DNA of 64,000 bases, taken from Gemmobacter nectariphilus DSM 15620 (GTDB lineage: Bacteria; Pseudomonadota; Alphaproteobacteria; Rhodobacterales; Rhodobacteraceae). The stretch spans positions 1 to 64,000 of the forward strand of contig NZ_AUCM01000008.1 in the NCBI RefSeq assembly GCF_000429765.1. The letters are read 5' to 3'. Positions 36,886 through 46,185 of the stretch are shown one piece after another. The notes under the pieces were generated by a model. The model saw only the letters and a list, made by a program, of their open reading frames with translations. It was not told the DNA's origin and did no database searches. A program made the translations under genes and the position numbers. The stretch's first letter is position 1; each line of letters begins with the position of its first letter.

Positions 36886-37643
36886 CAGCCTTCAAGCATA
36901 CGGTCGGCGCTGGCCTCGAAGAGGGTGCGGGCATAGTCGGTCTTCATCCGTGCCGCGGCCAGATCGGCATGGGCCAGTTCCTCGACCGCGCGGCCATGCT
37001 GCATGACCAGCACGCGGTCGCACATATGGTCGATCACCGCCAGATCGTGGCTGACCATCAGGAAGGTCAGCCCGCGTTCGGCCCGCAGCCGGTTCAGCAG
37101 GTTCAGCGTTTCCGCCTGGACCGAGGCATCCAGCGCCGAGGTCGGTTCATCGAGCAACAGGATTTCAGGTTGCAGCATCAGCGCGCGGGCAATCGCCACG
37201 CGCTGGCGCTGTCCGCCCGAAAGCTGGTGCGGATAGCGGAAGCGGAACTTCGGATCCAGCGCCACATCGCGCAGCGCCTGGACGACGCGGCGGTCGGTAT
37301 CGCCGACCCCGTGGATCGCCAAAGGCTCGGCCAGGGTGCGGTCGATGGTGTGACGGGGGTGCAGGCTGGAATAGGGATCCTGGAACACCATCTGCACGCG
37401 GGCCGAAAACGCCTTGCCGCGCGGGGTCTTGAGCAGCTCGCCGCCGATCCGGATCGAGCCGCCCGAGATTGGCGCCAGCCCGCAGATCGCCCGCAAGATG
37501 GTGGATTTGCCCGACCCGGATTCGCCCACGAGGCCATAGCTTTCGCGGGCCTCGACCCTGAGCGAGACCTCTTGCACCGCTTTCACGATCCGGTCGCCCG
37601 CATCGAAGTGGACGGACAGGTTGTCGATTTCGATCAGCGCCAT
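36885..37643 (-). CDS. Dipeptide/oligopeptide ABC transporter ATP-binding protein (DppF-like)
   Basis: A 252-residue ATPase. Walker A GLVGESGSGKST, Q-loop MVFQDPYSSLHPRHTI, signature LSGGQRQRVAIARAL, Walker B ILLLDEPTSALD and H-loop VSHDLAVIDHM are all present; the Q-loop PYSSL-P string is typical of the DppF/OppF branch. It is the last gene of a five-gene importer operon and starts 1 nt after dppD's stop. Confidence 0.9.
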   Translation of the reverse strand: MALIEIDNLSVHFDAGDRIVKAVQEVSLRVEARESYGLVGESGSGKSTILRAICGLAPISGGSIRIGGELLKTPRGKAFSARVQMVFQDPYSSLHPRHTIDRTLAEPLAIHGVGDTDRRVVQALRDVALDPKFRFRYPHQLSGGQRQRVAIARALMLQPEILLLDEPTSALDASVQAETLNLLNRLRAERGLTFLMVSHDLAVIDHMCDRVLVMQHGRAVEELAHADLAAARMKTDYARTLFEASADRMLEG

Positions 37644-37644
37644 C

Positions 37645-38478
37645 TTACGCCTCCGCCCATGCGCCGCTGCGATCCAGCGAGGGCAGCGGCTCGCGCGGGC
37701 CGCCGATGCGCGGCAGGCAGTTCAAAAGCCCCTGGGTATAGGGGTGTTTCGCCGCCATCAGGTTGCCGGCCTCGATTTCCTCGACGACGCGGCCCTTGTA
37801 CATCACCAGCACCCGGTCGCAGAACCGCGCCACCAGCCGCAGATCGTGGCTGATGAAGATCAGCCCCATGCCGCGCGTCTTGACCAGATCGTCGAGGATG
37901 CGCAGCACCTCGGCCTGAACGGTGACGTCCAGCGCGCTGGTAGGCTCATCGGCGATCAAGAGGTCGGGGTTCGGGATCAGCATCATGGCGATCATCACCC
38001 GCTGACCCATGCCGCCCGACAGCTCGTGCGGCCAAGCCTCCATCACCCGCTCGGGGTCGCGGATCTGCACGGCCTCGAGCGCGGCAATGGCCTTCTTGCG
38101 GGCCTCGGATGCGCTGATGCGGTCGCGCAGGCGCAGACCTTCGGTCAGCTGGCGGCCGACCTTCATCACCGGGTTCAGCGAATATTTCGGATCCTGCATC
38201 ACCATGGCGATGCGCGGACCGCGCAAGCTGCGCATCTGGCGTTCCGAGGCCTTCATCAGGTCGATGCCGTCAAAGGTCATCTCGTCGGCCTCGATCCGCC
38301 CGGGCGGGCGGACCAGACGCAGGACGGACCGTCCCGTCATCGTCTTGCCCGAGCCGGACTCGCCCACGATGCCCAGCCGCTCGCGGCCAAGCTGGAACGA
38401 GACGCCGCGCACGGCCTCGACCTTGCCGGATTCGGTGTCGAAGGTGACGCGCAGGTTCTTGACGCTCAGCAGGCTCAT
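37645..38478 (-). CDS. Dipeptide/oligopeptide ABC transporter ATP-binding protein (DppD-like)
   Basis: A 277-residue ATPase with Walker A GIVGESGSGKTMTGRSV, Q-loop MVMQDPKYSLNPVMKVG, signature LSGGMGQRVMIAMML and Walker B LLIADEPTSALDVTVQ. The C-terminal YTQGLLNCLPRIGG is the oligopeptide-transporter extension, which in several relatives carries cluster-binding cysteines; only one cysteine is visible here. It overlaps dppC by ATGA and works with the next ATPase as a heterodimer. Confidence 0.9.
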   Translation of the reverse strand: MSLLSVKNLRVTFDTESGKVEAVRGVSFQLGRERLGIVGESGSGKTMTGRSVLRLVRPPGRIEADEMTFDGIDLMKASERQMRSLRGPRIAMVMQDPKYSLNPVMKVGRQLTEGLRLRDRISASEARKKAIAALEAVQIRDPERVMEAWPHELSGGMGQRVMIAMMLIPNPDLLIADEPTSALDVTVQAEVLRILDDLVKTRGMGLIFISHDLRLVARFCDRVLVMYKGRVVEEIEAGNLMAAKHPYTQGLLNCLPRIGGPREPLPSLDRSGAWAEA

Positions 38479-39380
38479 TTCCCGGCACTCCTTGGGTCAA
38501 GGACATCGCGCAAGCCATCGCCCAGCAGGTTGAAGCCCAGCGAGACGATGAAGATGGCAAGGCCCGGCATGGTCGCAACCCACCATTGTTCGAACAGGAA
38601 CTTGCGGCCCGAGGAAATCATCATGCCCCATTCTGCCATCGGCGGTTGCGCGCCAAGGCCCAGGAAGCCAAGGCCGGCCGCCGTCAGGATCACCCCGGCC
38701 ATGTCCAGCGTGACCCGGATGATGACGGACGACAGGCACATCGGCATCACATGGCCAAGCACGATCCGCACCGGCCCTGAGCCTTGCAGCTGCACGGCGG
38801 CGATATAGTCGGAATTGCGCACCGTCAGCGTTTCGGCCCGCGCGACCCGCGCATAGGGCGGCCACGAGGTCAGCGCGATGGCCAGCACCGCGTTTTCGAT
38901 CCCCGGCCCCAGCACCGCGACCAGCGCCAGCGCCAGGATCAGCTTGGGGAACGCAAGGAAGATGTCGGTGATCCGCATCAGGATCTGATCGACCCAGCCG
39001 CCGGCATAGCCCGCAACAGTCCCGATCAGCAGGCCGAACACCGGCGCCGTCACCGCCACCAGCGCGACGATATACAGCGTCACCCGCGAGCCCCAGACGA
39101 CACGCGAGAAGATGTCGCGGCCGAATTCGTCGGTGCCCATCAGGTAGCCATCGGTCAAGGGCGCCTTGAGCCGTTCGGTCAGGTTCTGCGCGATCGGATC
39201 ATAGGGGGCGATCAGCGGCGCAAAGGCCGCCATCAGCAGCAGCACGACAACGATCGTCGCGCCCAGCATGGCCATCGGGTTGCGGCGGAACCGCAGCCAG
39301 CCCAGCCAGGCCTGCCCCAGCCGCGCCTGAGCGCGCGACGAGGGCGACGGATCGCGCAGCCATTCAGTCAACGTGGTCAT
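38475..39380 (-). CDS. Dipeptide-type ABC transporter permease (DppC-like)
   Basis: A 301-residue inner-membrane permease with six helices; the first (LGATIVVVLLLMAAFAPLIA) follows a cytoplasmic N-terminus, then the DppC motif YLMGTDEFGRDIFSRVVWGS. The ATPase-contact EAA loop is near LTSWPPYARVARAETLTVRN. It pairs with the upstream DppB-like permease; 9 nt separate the two genes. Confidence 0.9.
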   Translation of the reverse strand: MTTLTEWLRDPSPSSRAQARLGQAWLGWLRFRRNPMAMLGATIVVVLLLMAAFAPLIAPYDPIAQNLTERLKAPLTDGYLMGTDEFGRDIFSRVVWGSRVTLYIVALVAVTAPVFGLLIGTVAGYAGGWVDQILMRITDIFLAFPKLILALALVAVLGPGIENAVLAIALTSWPPYARVARAETLTVRNSDYIAAVQLQGSGPVRIVLGHVMPMCLSSVIIRVTLDMAGVILTAAGLGFLGLGAQPPMAEWGMMISSGRKFLFEQWWVATMPGLAIFIVSLGFNLLGDGLRDVLDPRSAGK

Positions 39381-39389
39381 GGCGCCCCC

Positions 39390-40454
39390 CTATTTCGCAC
39401 GCGGATCGACGAGCCGATAGAGCACGTCGGAGAACATGTTGAGCGCCACGAACACCAGCCCCACGACGACCGTGCCGCCCAGAACCGCCGGCATGTCGGC
39501 CGAAAAGAGCGCATTGGTGATGTAAAGGCCAAGGCCCGGCCAGGCAAAGACGGTTTCTGTCAGCACGGACCCTTCGAGCAGGTTGGCATAGGACAGCGCG
39601 ATCACCGTGATCAGCGGCACCATGACGTTCTTGAGCGCATGGACCCAGATCACCCGCCATTCCGGCATCCCCTTGACGCGGGCGGTGGTGACATATTCCT
39701 GGCTCAGCTCGTTCATCATGAAGCTGCGGGTCATGCGGCTGATATAGGCCATCGAGTAATAGCCCAGCACGGCGGCCGGCAGCACGATATGCGACAGCGC
39801 ATTGCGGAAGATGTCCCATTTGCCCGACAGCGCGGTGTCGATCAGGATCATCCCGGTCACGCGCGGCACGTCGAATTCGAACATCATCTCGTAGCTGGCA
39901 TCCAGACGGCCAGGGCCGCCGACCCAGTCGAGCATACCGTAGAACAGCAAAAGACCCATGAGGCCCAGCCAGAACACCGGCATGGAATAGCCCATCAGGC
40001 CGACAAAGCGCACCAGCTGGTCCACCCAGCTGCCAGGCCGCGTGGCGGCCAGAACACCGGCCGGAATCCCGGCCAGAACACCAAAGATCGTGGCGATGGT
40101 CGCCAGTTCCAGCGTCGCGGGGAACACGCGGGCAATGTCTTGCGCCACCGGCTGACGGGTCAGCAACGAGCGTCCCAGATCGCCCTGCACGGCATTGACG
40201 ACATAGATCCAGAACTGTTCCCACATGGGCTTGTCCAGACCCAGCGCCCGATACGCCGCATCATATTGTTCCTGTGTCGCGCGTTCGCCGATGACGGCCA
40301 GCACGGGGTCGATGGGCACCACGCGCCCGATGATGAAGGTGACAAGAAGCAACCCCAGAAAGGTGGCTGCAAGGGCCAGCACAAGTCCGATGGCCGTCTT
40401 CAGACGGCGTGCCAGCCGCGACGGTGCGCGGGGGGAGGTGTCGGTGACTGCCAT
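39390..40454 (-). CDS. Dipeptide-type ABC transporter permease (DppB-like)
   Basis: A permease of about 354 residues with six helices. After helix 1 comes a long periplasmic region including LGLDKPMWEQFWIYVVNAVQ and GDLGRSLLTRQPV, as in DppB. The EAA loop is in YVTTARVKGMPEWRVIWVHALKN. The ATG at 40454 is taken because the longer reading adds residues without family support. It lies 52 nt after the substrate-binding protein gene. Confidence 0.88.
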   Translation of the reverse strand: MAVTDTSPRAPSRLARRLKTAIGLVLALAATFLGLLLVTFIIGRVVPIDPVLAVIGERATQEQYDAAYRALGLDKPMWEQFWIYVVNAVQGDLGRSLLTRQPVAQDIARVFPATLELATIATIFGVLAGIPAGVLAATRPGSWVDQLVRFVGLMGYSMPVFWLGLMGLLLFYGMLDWVGGPGRLDASYEMMFEFDVPRVTGMILIDTALSGKWDIFRNALSHIVLPAAVLGYYSMAYISRMTRSFMMNELSQEYVTTARVKGMPEWRVIWVHALKNVMVPLITVIALSYANLLEGSVLTETVFAWPGLGLYITNALFSADMPAVLGGTVVVGLVFVALNMFSDVLYRLVDPRAK

Positions 40455-40506
40455 GAGCACATGCCACGCCCCCCGCATGCCAGGCACACGGGGGGCGCAG
40501 GTCAGC

Positions 40507-42174
40507 TTACTTCGTGACGTACCAGTAGGTCACCTGGTCGGTGGTGCCGCCGGTGTAGAGGTTCCCCACGTTGTTCCGGCGCGCGGTCACACCGATCTGC
40601 TGGAACATGGTGACGAAGGCAGAGGTATCGCGGTGGATCTTCTGCATTTCCTCATACATGGCGCGGCGCTTCTCGGTGTCGCGCTCTTGCACGGCATCGT
40701 CGACCATCTTGGTCAGCGGGCCGGCATCCCACGCGGTCCGCCAGGCCAGAACGCCGGTGCGCTTGGCCGCGTCCGAATTGTCCGGGTTCCAGGCAAAGGT
40801 CGAGGCGTTGGTGTGCGGGTCGGGATAGTCCGGGCCCCAGCTTTGCAGCGTCAGATCGTGGTTGCGGGCGCGGTAGTCGCCCAGAACCTCGGCCCCGGCG
40901 CCCGGCTTCAGCGTGACCTTGATGCCGCCCTGGCCCAGCGTGTTCTGGATCGCCTGCGCCATTTCCATGCGCAGCGGGTCGTTGCGCACCGACAGGGTGG
41001 TTTCAAAGCCGTTCGGGAAGCCCGCTTCGGCCAGCAGCGCCTTGGCCTTGGCCACGTCAAGGTGATAGGGCGTATCGGTGATCGCGCCCAGATAGCCGCG
41101 CGGCAGGAACCCTTGCTGCACGATCATCTGATCCTTCAGGACGGTGTCCACCATGCCCTGATAGTCCACCAGATAGCGGATCGCCTCGAGCACCTTGGGG
41201 TTGTTCAGGGGATCTTTCTTCTGGTTGGCCGCGATGTAGTAGATATAGCCTTCCATGTCGGAATCGATCGTCACATCGGCATTGCCCCGCAGGCCCTGCG
41301 CATCGGTCGGGGTCAGGCCGCGGGCAACGTCGATGTCACCCTTTTCCAGCAGCAGACGCTGGGCCGACCCTTCCGGCACATGGCGCATGAACACGCGCTT
41401 GAGCTTGGCATCGCCGCGCCAGTAGCCGGGGCGGGCCTCCAGCACATAGCTGTCCTGCGGCTTGTAGCTGCGCAGCACATAGGCGCCGGTGCCGGCGGTG
41501 TTGGTCTTCAGCCATTCATAGCCGAAATCGCCGTTGACCTCGTTGGCCATGGCGGTTTCCTTGTCGACGACCGAGGCGACGACAGCGGTCATGCAGTTGT
41601 AGAACATCGACGGCGCAAAGGGCTTGTCGATCTTGATGGTCAGCGTATCGCCCTCGGCCTTGACCATCTCGTCCACGTTTTCCGGCGTCAGCCCGAACTG
41701 GGTCAGGATGAAGGCAGGGGTCTTGTTCAGCTTGACCACGCGCTGCAGCGACCAGGCCGCATCCTCGGCCCGGACCGGATTGCCCGAGGCAAAGGTGATG
41801 CCCGATTTCATCTTGAAGGTGAAGGTCAGCCCGTCATCCGACACCGACCAGCTTTCGGCCAGCCCGGGGATCAGCTCGCCCGGCTTCAGCGGGTCCAGCT
41901 CGACCAGCGAATCATAGGTGTTGTTCAGCAGGTCGATCCCCGAGAACTCGAACGCCTCGGCCGGGTCCAGCGAAACGATGTCGTCGATGCCATCCGCGAG
42001 CACCAGCGTATCGGCCGGGGTCGCCGCCGCAAGCACGGTGGGCGAGGCGCCAAGCATCAGCGCCGCGGCCAGCGCGAGGCCGGCCTTGCGGAAGGAGGGT
42101 TCGAAGGTCGTGGAAGACTCCCTTGGTGTTGTTTTTCGTTTGCTTTCGGTTCCTGATCGCAGCGTATCCAACAC
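40507..42174 (-). CDS. ABC transporter peptide-binding protein, start uncertain
   Basis: The periplasmic receptor for the dppBCDF-like importer, SBP family 5. Conserved segments include DIVSLDPAEAFEFSGIDLLN, LIPGLAESWSVSDDGLTFTF and GTGAYVLRSYKPQDSYVLEA. The coordinates use a GTG at 42174 that has no ribosome-binding site. A better-placed signal is AAGGGAG, 6 nt before an in-frame ACG codon at 42111-42109; starting there yields a textbook signal peptide (TFEPSFRKAGLALAAALMLG and cleavage after ASPTVLA). Either ACG is used, or an ATG was mutated. The gene is divergent from a dipeptidase, which supports peptide as ligand. Confidence 0.85.
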   Translation of the reverse strand: MLDTLRSGTESKRKTTPRESSTTFEPSFRKAGLALAAALMLGASPTVLAAATPADTLVLADGIDDIVSLDPAEAFEFSGIDLLNNTYDSLVELDPLKPGELIPGLAESWSVSDDGLTFTFKMKSGITFASGNPVRAEDAAWSLQRVVKLNKTPAFILTQFGLTPENVDEMVKAEGDTLTIKIDKPFAPSMFYNCMTAVVASVVDKETAMANEVNGDFGYEWLKTNTAGTGAYVLRSYKPQDSYVLEARPGYWRGDAKLKRVFMRHVPEGSAQRLLLEKGDIDVARGLTPTDAQGLRGNADVTIDSDMEGYIYYIAANQKKDPLNNPKVLEAIRYLVDYQGMVDTVLKDQMIVQQGFLPRGYLGAITDTPYHLDVAKAKALLAEAGFPNGFETTLSVRNDPLRMEMAQAIQNTLGQGGIKVTLKPGAGAEVLGDYRARNHDLTLQSWGPDYPDPHTNASTFAWNPDNSDAAKRTGVLAWRTAWDAGPLTKMVDDAVQERDTEKRRAMYEEMQKIHRDTSAFVTMFQQIGVTARRNNVGNLYTGGTTDQVTYWYVTK

Positions 42175-42292
42175 TGCGCGGAATGCTTAAAGGGGCGATG
42201 GAACGCGGGGGTTGTCAAGCGCTCTCCTTCGGCAGATTGTCACCCCCGCACATCAAGTTGGGCATCGGCCCAACAGCTAAAGGACGCGGACT

Positions 42293-43312
42293 TTGACACA
42301 GACATACCGGGTATTCGACGGACACAACGACCTGCTGCTCCATCTGCATGCCCAGGCCGATCTGCGCGGTGACAGCTTCCTGACGGGCCGCGAGGGGCAT
42401 CTGGATCTGGAAAAATGCCGCGCAGGCGGCTTTGCGGGCGGCTTTTTCGCCATCTATGTCCCGCCCGAAAACCGCACTGGCGCCGCCCGCACTGCCCCCG
42501 TCGCCCCCGACCGCGCCCGCGCCATCACCCTGGAGGCGGCGGCCATCTTGCTGCGCCTCACCCGCGCGCGCCCCGATGTGATCCGCCTGTGCACCTCGGC
42601 CGCGCAGATCGAGGCCGCAAACCGCGATGGCGCCATCGCCGCGCTGATGCATGTCGAGGGGGCCGAAGGCATCGGCCCCGATCTGGCCGAACTCGAGGTG
42701 CTGCACGCCGCCGGCCTGCGCAGCCTGGGCCCCGTCTGGTCACGCCCGAACATCTTCGGCCATGGCGTGCCCTTTGCCTATCCGGCCACGCCCGACATCG
42801 GCCCCGGCCTGACCGATGCGGGCCTGCGTCTGGTGGCAGAATGCGAACGGCTGGGCATCCTGATCGACCTGAGCCACCTGAACGAGGCGGGGTTCTGGGA
42901 TGTCGCCCGCCTCTCCTCGCGTCCGCTGGTGGCCACGCATTCCTGCGTCCATGCCATCTCGCCCCACAGCCGCAACCTGACCGACCGTCAGCTGGCGGCG
43001 ATTGCCGAATCGGGCGGCGTGGTGGGCCTGAACTTCGGCTGCCAGTTCCTGCGCGAGGATGGCGAGCGGCGCGACGATACCCCCCTTGCCACCATGGTGC
43101 GCCACCTTGCCTATCTGGTCGAGCGGCTGGGCGAAACCGGCGTGGCCCTCGGGTCAGATTTCGATGGTGCACTCATGCCGCAGGCGATCGGCACGGCGGC
43201 CGGTCTGCCCGCGCTGACCGAGGCGATGCAGCAGGCCGGCTTTGGCGCGGCACTGATCGAGCGGATCTGCTGGCAGAACTGGATTGACCTGTTGCGCCGC
43301 ACCATCGGCTGA
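42293..43312 (+). CDS. Membrane (renal-type) dipeptidase family hydrolase
   Basis: A 339-residue zinc dipeptidase of the M19 family. Metal ligands match: His11 and Asp13 (DGHND), bridging Glu122 (MHVEGAEG), His216 (VATHSCVH) and His225 (ISPHSRN), and the catalytic-site Asp289 (GSDFDG). There is no signal peptide, so it acts in the cytoplasm, consistent with hydrolysing dipeptides brought in by the divergent ABC importer. The start is TTG at 42293 with AAAGGA about 10 nt upstream; no in-frame ATG precedes the conserved core. Confidence 0.9.
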   Translation: MTQTYRVFDGHNDLLLHLHAQADLRGDSFLTGREGHLDLEKCRAGGFAGGFFAIYVPPENRTGAARTAPVAPDRARAITLEAAAILLRLTRARPDVIRLCTSAAQIEAANRDGAIAALMHVEGAEGIGPDLAELEVLHAAGLRSLGPVWSRPNIFGHGVPFAYPATPDIGPGLTDAGLRLVAECERLGILIDLSHLNEAGFWDVARLSSRPLVATHSCVHAISPHSRNLTDRQLAAIAESGGVVGLNFGCQFLREDGERRDDTPLATMVRHLAYLVERLGETGVALGSDFDGALMPQAIGTAAGLPALTEAMQQAGFGAALIERICWQNWIDLLRRTIG

Positions 43313-43330
43313 TCGCTGCGTGCAAGCGCC

Positions 43331-43507
43331 CTATTTGGTCAGGATCAGCTTGCCCTGCCGGGTGATGCGCAGCGTATAGGTCTGCCCTTCCAGGACGATC
43401 TGCGCCAGATTGCCCCCTCGCGTCAGCTGAAGCGCCGAATGAACCGGCAGCGCGGGGGCCGGGGCGATGGTCGTGGCGGCGGGAATGGTGCGGTCATGCC
43501 AGCTCAT
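43331..43507 (-). CDS. hemP: Hemin uptake protein HemP
   Basis: A 58-residue protein with the HemP domain: SALQLTRGGNLAQIVLEGQ then YTLRITRQGKLILTK at the C-terminus. HemP proteins are small and are associated with heme or iron acquisition and control of heme receptors. GGAG lies 6 nt before the ATG. It converges on the dipeptidase gene with 18 nt between stops. No heme receptor or ABC heme importer is next to it, which is unusual, so it is an isolated hemP. An A/T-rich dyad upstream may be an iron-response site. Confidence 0.85.
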   Translation of the reverse strand: MSWHDRTIPAATTIAPAPALPVHSALQLTRGGNLAQIVLEGQTYTLRITRQGKLILTK

Positions 43508-43572
43508 GGGAACTCCTGCAGTTGCGGCGATCCGGGGCTGGGCCAGTCGGCCGGGCTGGGATGATCAATTCC

Positions 43573-43597
43573 TGACTTAATTACTCATATATGTCAA
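43573..43597 (-). promoter_or_regulatory. A/T-rich region with TTGACA and imperfect dyad upstream of hemP
   Basis: On the hemP strand TTGACA (43597-43592) begins an A/T-rich run ending in AGTCA, so TGAC and GTCA arms enclose 16 nt. Such sites fit either a -35 element or an iron-responsive operator (Irr, RirA or IscR type) common before hemP genes. I cannot tell which regulator. Confidence 0.4.
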
Positions 43598-43687
43598 GCC
43601 CAGCCATCGCCCCCCCGGGCCGGCGCTGGTAACCAGCCCCACCCGCCCCGCAAGTCCGGCCACCCAAGCCGCGCCGCCTGCGTCCTG

Positions 43688-43757
43688 CTTCACCTTCTGC
43701 AAATACCCTCGGGGGCGGGGCCGGCAGGGCCGGCACCGGCGGGGGCGGACGGCCCCC
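43688..43757 (-). repeat. Full composite intergenic element (copy I)
   Basis: Reading from the hslU stop (minus strand): outer hairpin GGGGGC-CGTCC-GCCCCC (43757-43741 region), inner GCCGGC dyads, a CCC/GGG-rich joint, then core GGGTATTTGCAGAAGGTGAA (43708-43689). It is oriented with hslU and lies 44 nt past its stop. Confidence 0.7.
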
Positions 43758-43800
43758 GAGGCGGGCGGGGCCCCCTCGATGGGGGCACCGCACGCCCCCC

Positions 43801-45108
43801 TTACAGAACGTAGCGTCCCAGATCGGCAGACCGGGCCAATTCGCCCAGCTGCGCCTCGACAAAGGCGGCATCCACCACCACGGCCTCGCCGCCCCGGTCG
43901 GGGGCGTGAAAGGACAGCTCCTCGAACACCCGCTCCATCACGGTATACAGCCGCCGGGCGCCGATGTTCTCGACCGTGCGGTTCACCTCGGCAGCGATCC
44001 CGGCCAGCGCCGCGATCCCCTCATCGGTAAAGCTGACCTCGACCCCTTCGGTCGCCATCAGCGCGGTATATTGCCGGGTCAGCGCATTGTCCGTCTCGGT
44101 CAGGATGCGGCGGAAATCGGCCTCGGTCAGCGCGCGCAGCTCGACCCGGATCGGCAGGCGCCCTTGCAATTCGGGCAGCAGATCCGACGGCTTGGCCACA
44201 TGGAACGCGCCCGAGGCGATGAACAGGATATGGTCGGTCCTGACCGCCCCCAGCTTGGTGGAAACCGTCGTGCCCTCGATCAGCGGCAGCAGGTCGCGCT
44301 GCACGCCTTCGCGGCTGACATCGGCGCCGCGGGTTTCCGCCCGCGCCGCCACCTTGTCGATCTCGTCGATGAAGACGATGCCGCTTTCCTGCACCGCCTC
44401 CAGCGCGGCGGCCTTGACCGCCTCGTCATCCAGCAGCTTGTCGGCCTCTTCGGCGATCAGCACCTCGTGGCTTTCCGCCACCGTCATGCGCTTGCGCTGG
44501 CGCCGCCCGCCAAAGGCCTTGCCGAACAGATCCTGCAACCCCTGCATCTGGCCTTCCATCCCCTGCCCCGGCATCCCCGGGAACATCTGCAAGGACGGCG
44601 CGGGGTCCGCGACCTCGATCTCGATCATCGTCTCGTCCAGCTCGCCCCGCTTCAGCCGGCCGCGGAACAGCTCGCGCGTCTGCTCGCGCGCATCGGCCCC
44701 GGCGATGGCGGCAATCACCCGGTCCTCGGCCGCGCGGTGGGCCCGCGCCTTGACCGCCTCGCGCATCCGCTCGCGCGTCTCGTGCAGCGCCACATCGGCC
44801 AGATCGCGGATGATGCTGTCGACATCGCGGCCGACATAGCCCACTTCGGTGAACTTCGTCGCCTCGACCTTGAGGAAGGGCGCATTGGCCAGCTTGGCCA
44901 GCCGGCGGCTGATCTCGGTCTTGCCGACGCCGGTCGGGCCGATCATCAGGATGTTCTTCGGCTGCACTTCCTCGCGCAGACCCGGCGCCAGCTGCTGGCG
45001 CCGCCATCGGTTGCGCAGGGCGACGGCAACGGCGCGCTTGGCCTCGCTTTGCCCGATGATGAAACGGTCGAGTTCCGAAACGATCTCGCGCGGGGTCAGG
45101 TCGGTCAT
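43801..45108 (-). CDS. hslU: ATP-dependent protease ATPase subunit HslU
   Basis: The AAA+ unfoldase ring of the HslUV protease. The 435-residue protein has Walker [11 protein letters not shown] (57-66), the pore loop [10 protein letters not shown], Walker [11 protein letters not shown] (243-252), the intermediate domain between them, sensor-2 [17 protein letters not shown] and the C-terminal LGRYVL tail that docks in HslV. It is separated from hslV by 260 nt rather than the usual few bases and has its own promoter candidate. Confidence 0.96.
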   Translation of the reverse strand: MTDLTPREIVSELDRFIIGQSEAKRAVAVALRNRWRRQQLAPGLREEVQPKNILMIGPTGVGKTEISRRLAKLANAPFLKVEATKFTEVGYVGRDVDSIIRDLADVALHETRERMREAVKARAHRAAEDRVIAAIAGADAREQTRELFRGRLKRGELDETMIEIEVADPAPSLQMFPGMPGQGMEGQMQGLQDLFGKAFGGRRQRKRMTVAESHEVLIAEEADKLLDDEAVKAAALEAVQESGIVFIDEIDKVAARAETRGADVSREGVQRDLLPLIEGTTVSTKLGAVRTDHILFIASGAFHVAKPSDLLPELQGRLPIRVELRALTEADFRRILTETDNALTRQYTALMATEGVEVSFTDEGIAALAGIAAEVNRTVENIGARRLYTVMERVFEELSFHAPDRGGEAVVVDAAFVEAQLGELARSADLGRYVL

Positions 45109-45133
45109 GGCGGCTCCTGTGGTCGTTGCGCAT

Positions 45134-45162
45134 CACTTAGAGACGGCGACACGGCGATTCAA
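45134..45162 (-). promoter_or_regulatory. Candidate promoter of hslU
   Basis: TTGAAT (45162-45157), 17-nt spacer, TAAGTG (45139-45134), ending 25 nt before the hslU ATG. The -35 resembles the heat-shock TTGAA core, but the -10 is not a clear sigma-32 type. The rest of the 45109-45368 gap holds no recognisable gene. Confidence 0.45.
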
Positions 45163-45368
45163 CTGCTGCGCCTGGCCGGGCCCCGATCCCTTGGTTTTCC
45201 GATCCGTGCAGGACCGGGCCATGCGCCCCCACCAGACCAGCGCCACGGGGCAAGCGGCTGGCAGGGTGCAAAACCCGGGGACTTTCGCAGGCTCCTTGCC
45301 GTGGCCTGTCGCTGCGGCCTGGGGGCTTCCCCCCCGGCTGGCGGGCAGGACTGCGGCCAGCGCCCCCG

Positions 45369-45929
45369 TCACGCCCCCCGGATCGCCTCGATCGTCAGCT
45401 TGCCGTTGGTATAGACGCAAATGTCGGCCGCAATCGCCATGGCCTTGCGCGCCACCTCTTCGGCAGGCAGATCGGTTTCCATCAGCCCGCGCGCCGCGGC
45501 CAGCGCGAAATTGCCGCCCGAGCCGATGGCGGCCACGTCATGTTCCGGCTCCAGCACGTCGCCCGCGCCGGTGATGACATAGATCGCCGCCCCGTCGGTC
45601 ACGATCAGCATGGCTTCCAGGTTGCGCAGATACTTGTCGGTGCGCCAGTCTTTGGCCAGTTCCACGCAGGCGCGCAAAAGCTGGCCCGGCGCGGCCTCCA
45701 GCTTGCGCTCCAGCCGCTCGAGCAAGGTGAAGGCATCGGCGGTGGACCCGGCAAAGCCCACCACGACCTCGCGCCCGCCAGGGTTCAGGCGGCGCACCTT
45801 GCGCGCGGTGCCCTTGATGACGGTCTGGCCAAGGCTGACCTGCCCGTCCCCCGCCACCACCACCTCGCCGCCCCGGCGCACCGCCAGGATTGTCGTGCCG
45901 TGCCAGCCGGGAAAGCGCTCGTCCGCCAT
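45369..45929 (-). CDS. hslV: ATP-dependent protease peptidase subunit HslV
   Basis: The proteolytic chamber of HslUV. The 186-residue proteasome-like subunit has a short propeptide ending WHG, after which Thr12 ([10 protein letters not shown]) becomes the N-terminal nucleophile; Lys44-region TARKVRRL and the [14 protein letters not shown] loop are typical. ATG at 45929 is chosen because GGAGG sits 5 nt upstream, although an ATG four codons earlier exists. It is followed by hslU after a long gap. Confidence 0.95.
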   Translation of the reverse strand: MADERFPGWHGTTILAVRRGGEVVVAGDGQVSLGQTVIKGTARKVRRLNPGGREVVVGFAGSTADAFTLLERLERKLEAAPGQLLRACVELAKDWRTDKYLRNLEAMLIVTDGAAIYVITGAGDVLEPEHDVAAIGSGGNFALAAARGLMETDLPAEEVARKAMAIAADICVYTNGKLTIEAIRGA

Positions 45930-45953
45930 TGATGCCTCCATGTCTCTGGCCCC

Positions 45954-45982
45954 CATATGGCAACCCGCCATCCAGCGCGCAA
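45954..45982 (-). promoter_or_regulatory. Tentative hslV promoter
   Basis: TTGCGC (45982-45977), 17-nt spacer and CATATG (45959-45954), 24 nt before the hslV start. The -10 matches only 3 of 6 positions. The rest of the 372-nt divergent gap up to 46301 contains no gene I can support. Confidence 0.3.
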
Positions 45983-46185
45983 CCGGATGGCGGCCCAGCC
46001 GCCCCTGCCCCCGGCAGGCAAAAGGCATGTCCGGGGCAAGACACCGGCAGTTTTCAGACAGCGCGACCTCGGCAACAAGGCCGCCTTGCGCTGGCCTGCG
46101 CGGCCAGGCGCCCATGCCCAAGCCCCTGTGGCGCCGGTATGACCGGGGCGGGTCGCGATCCAGGCTGAAACCGGGCCGGGTCCCT

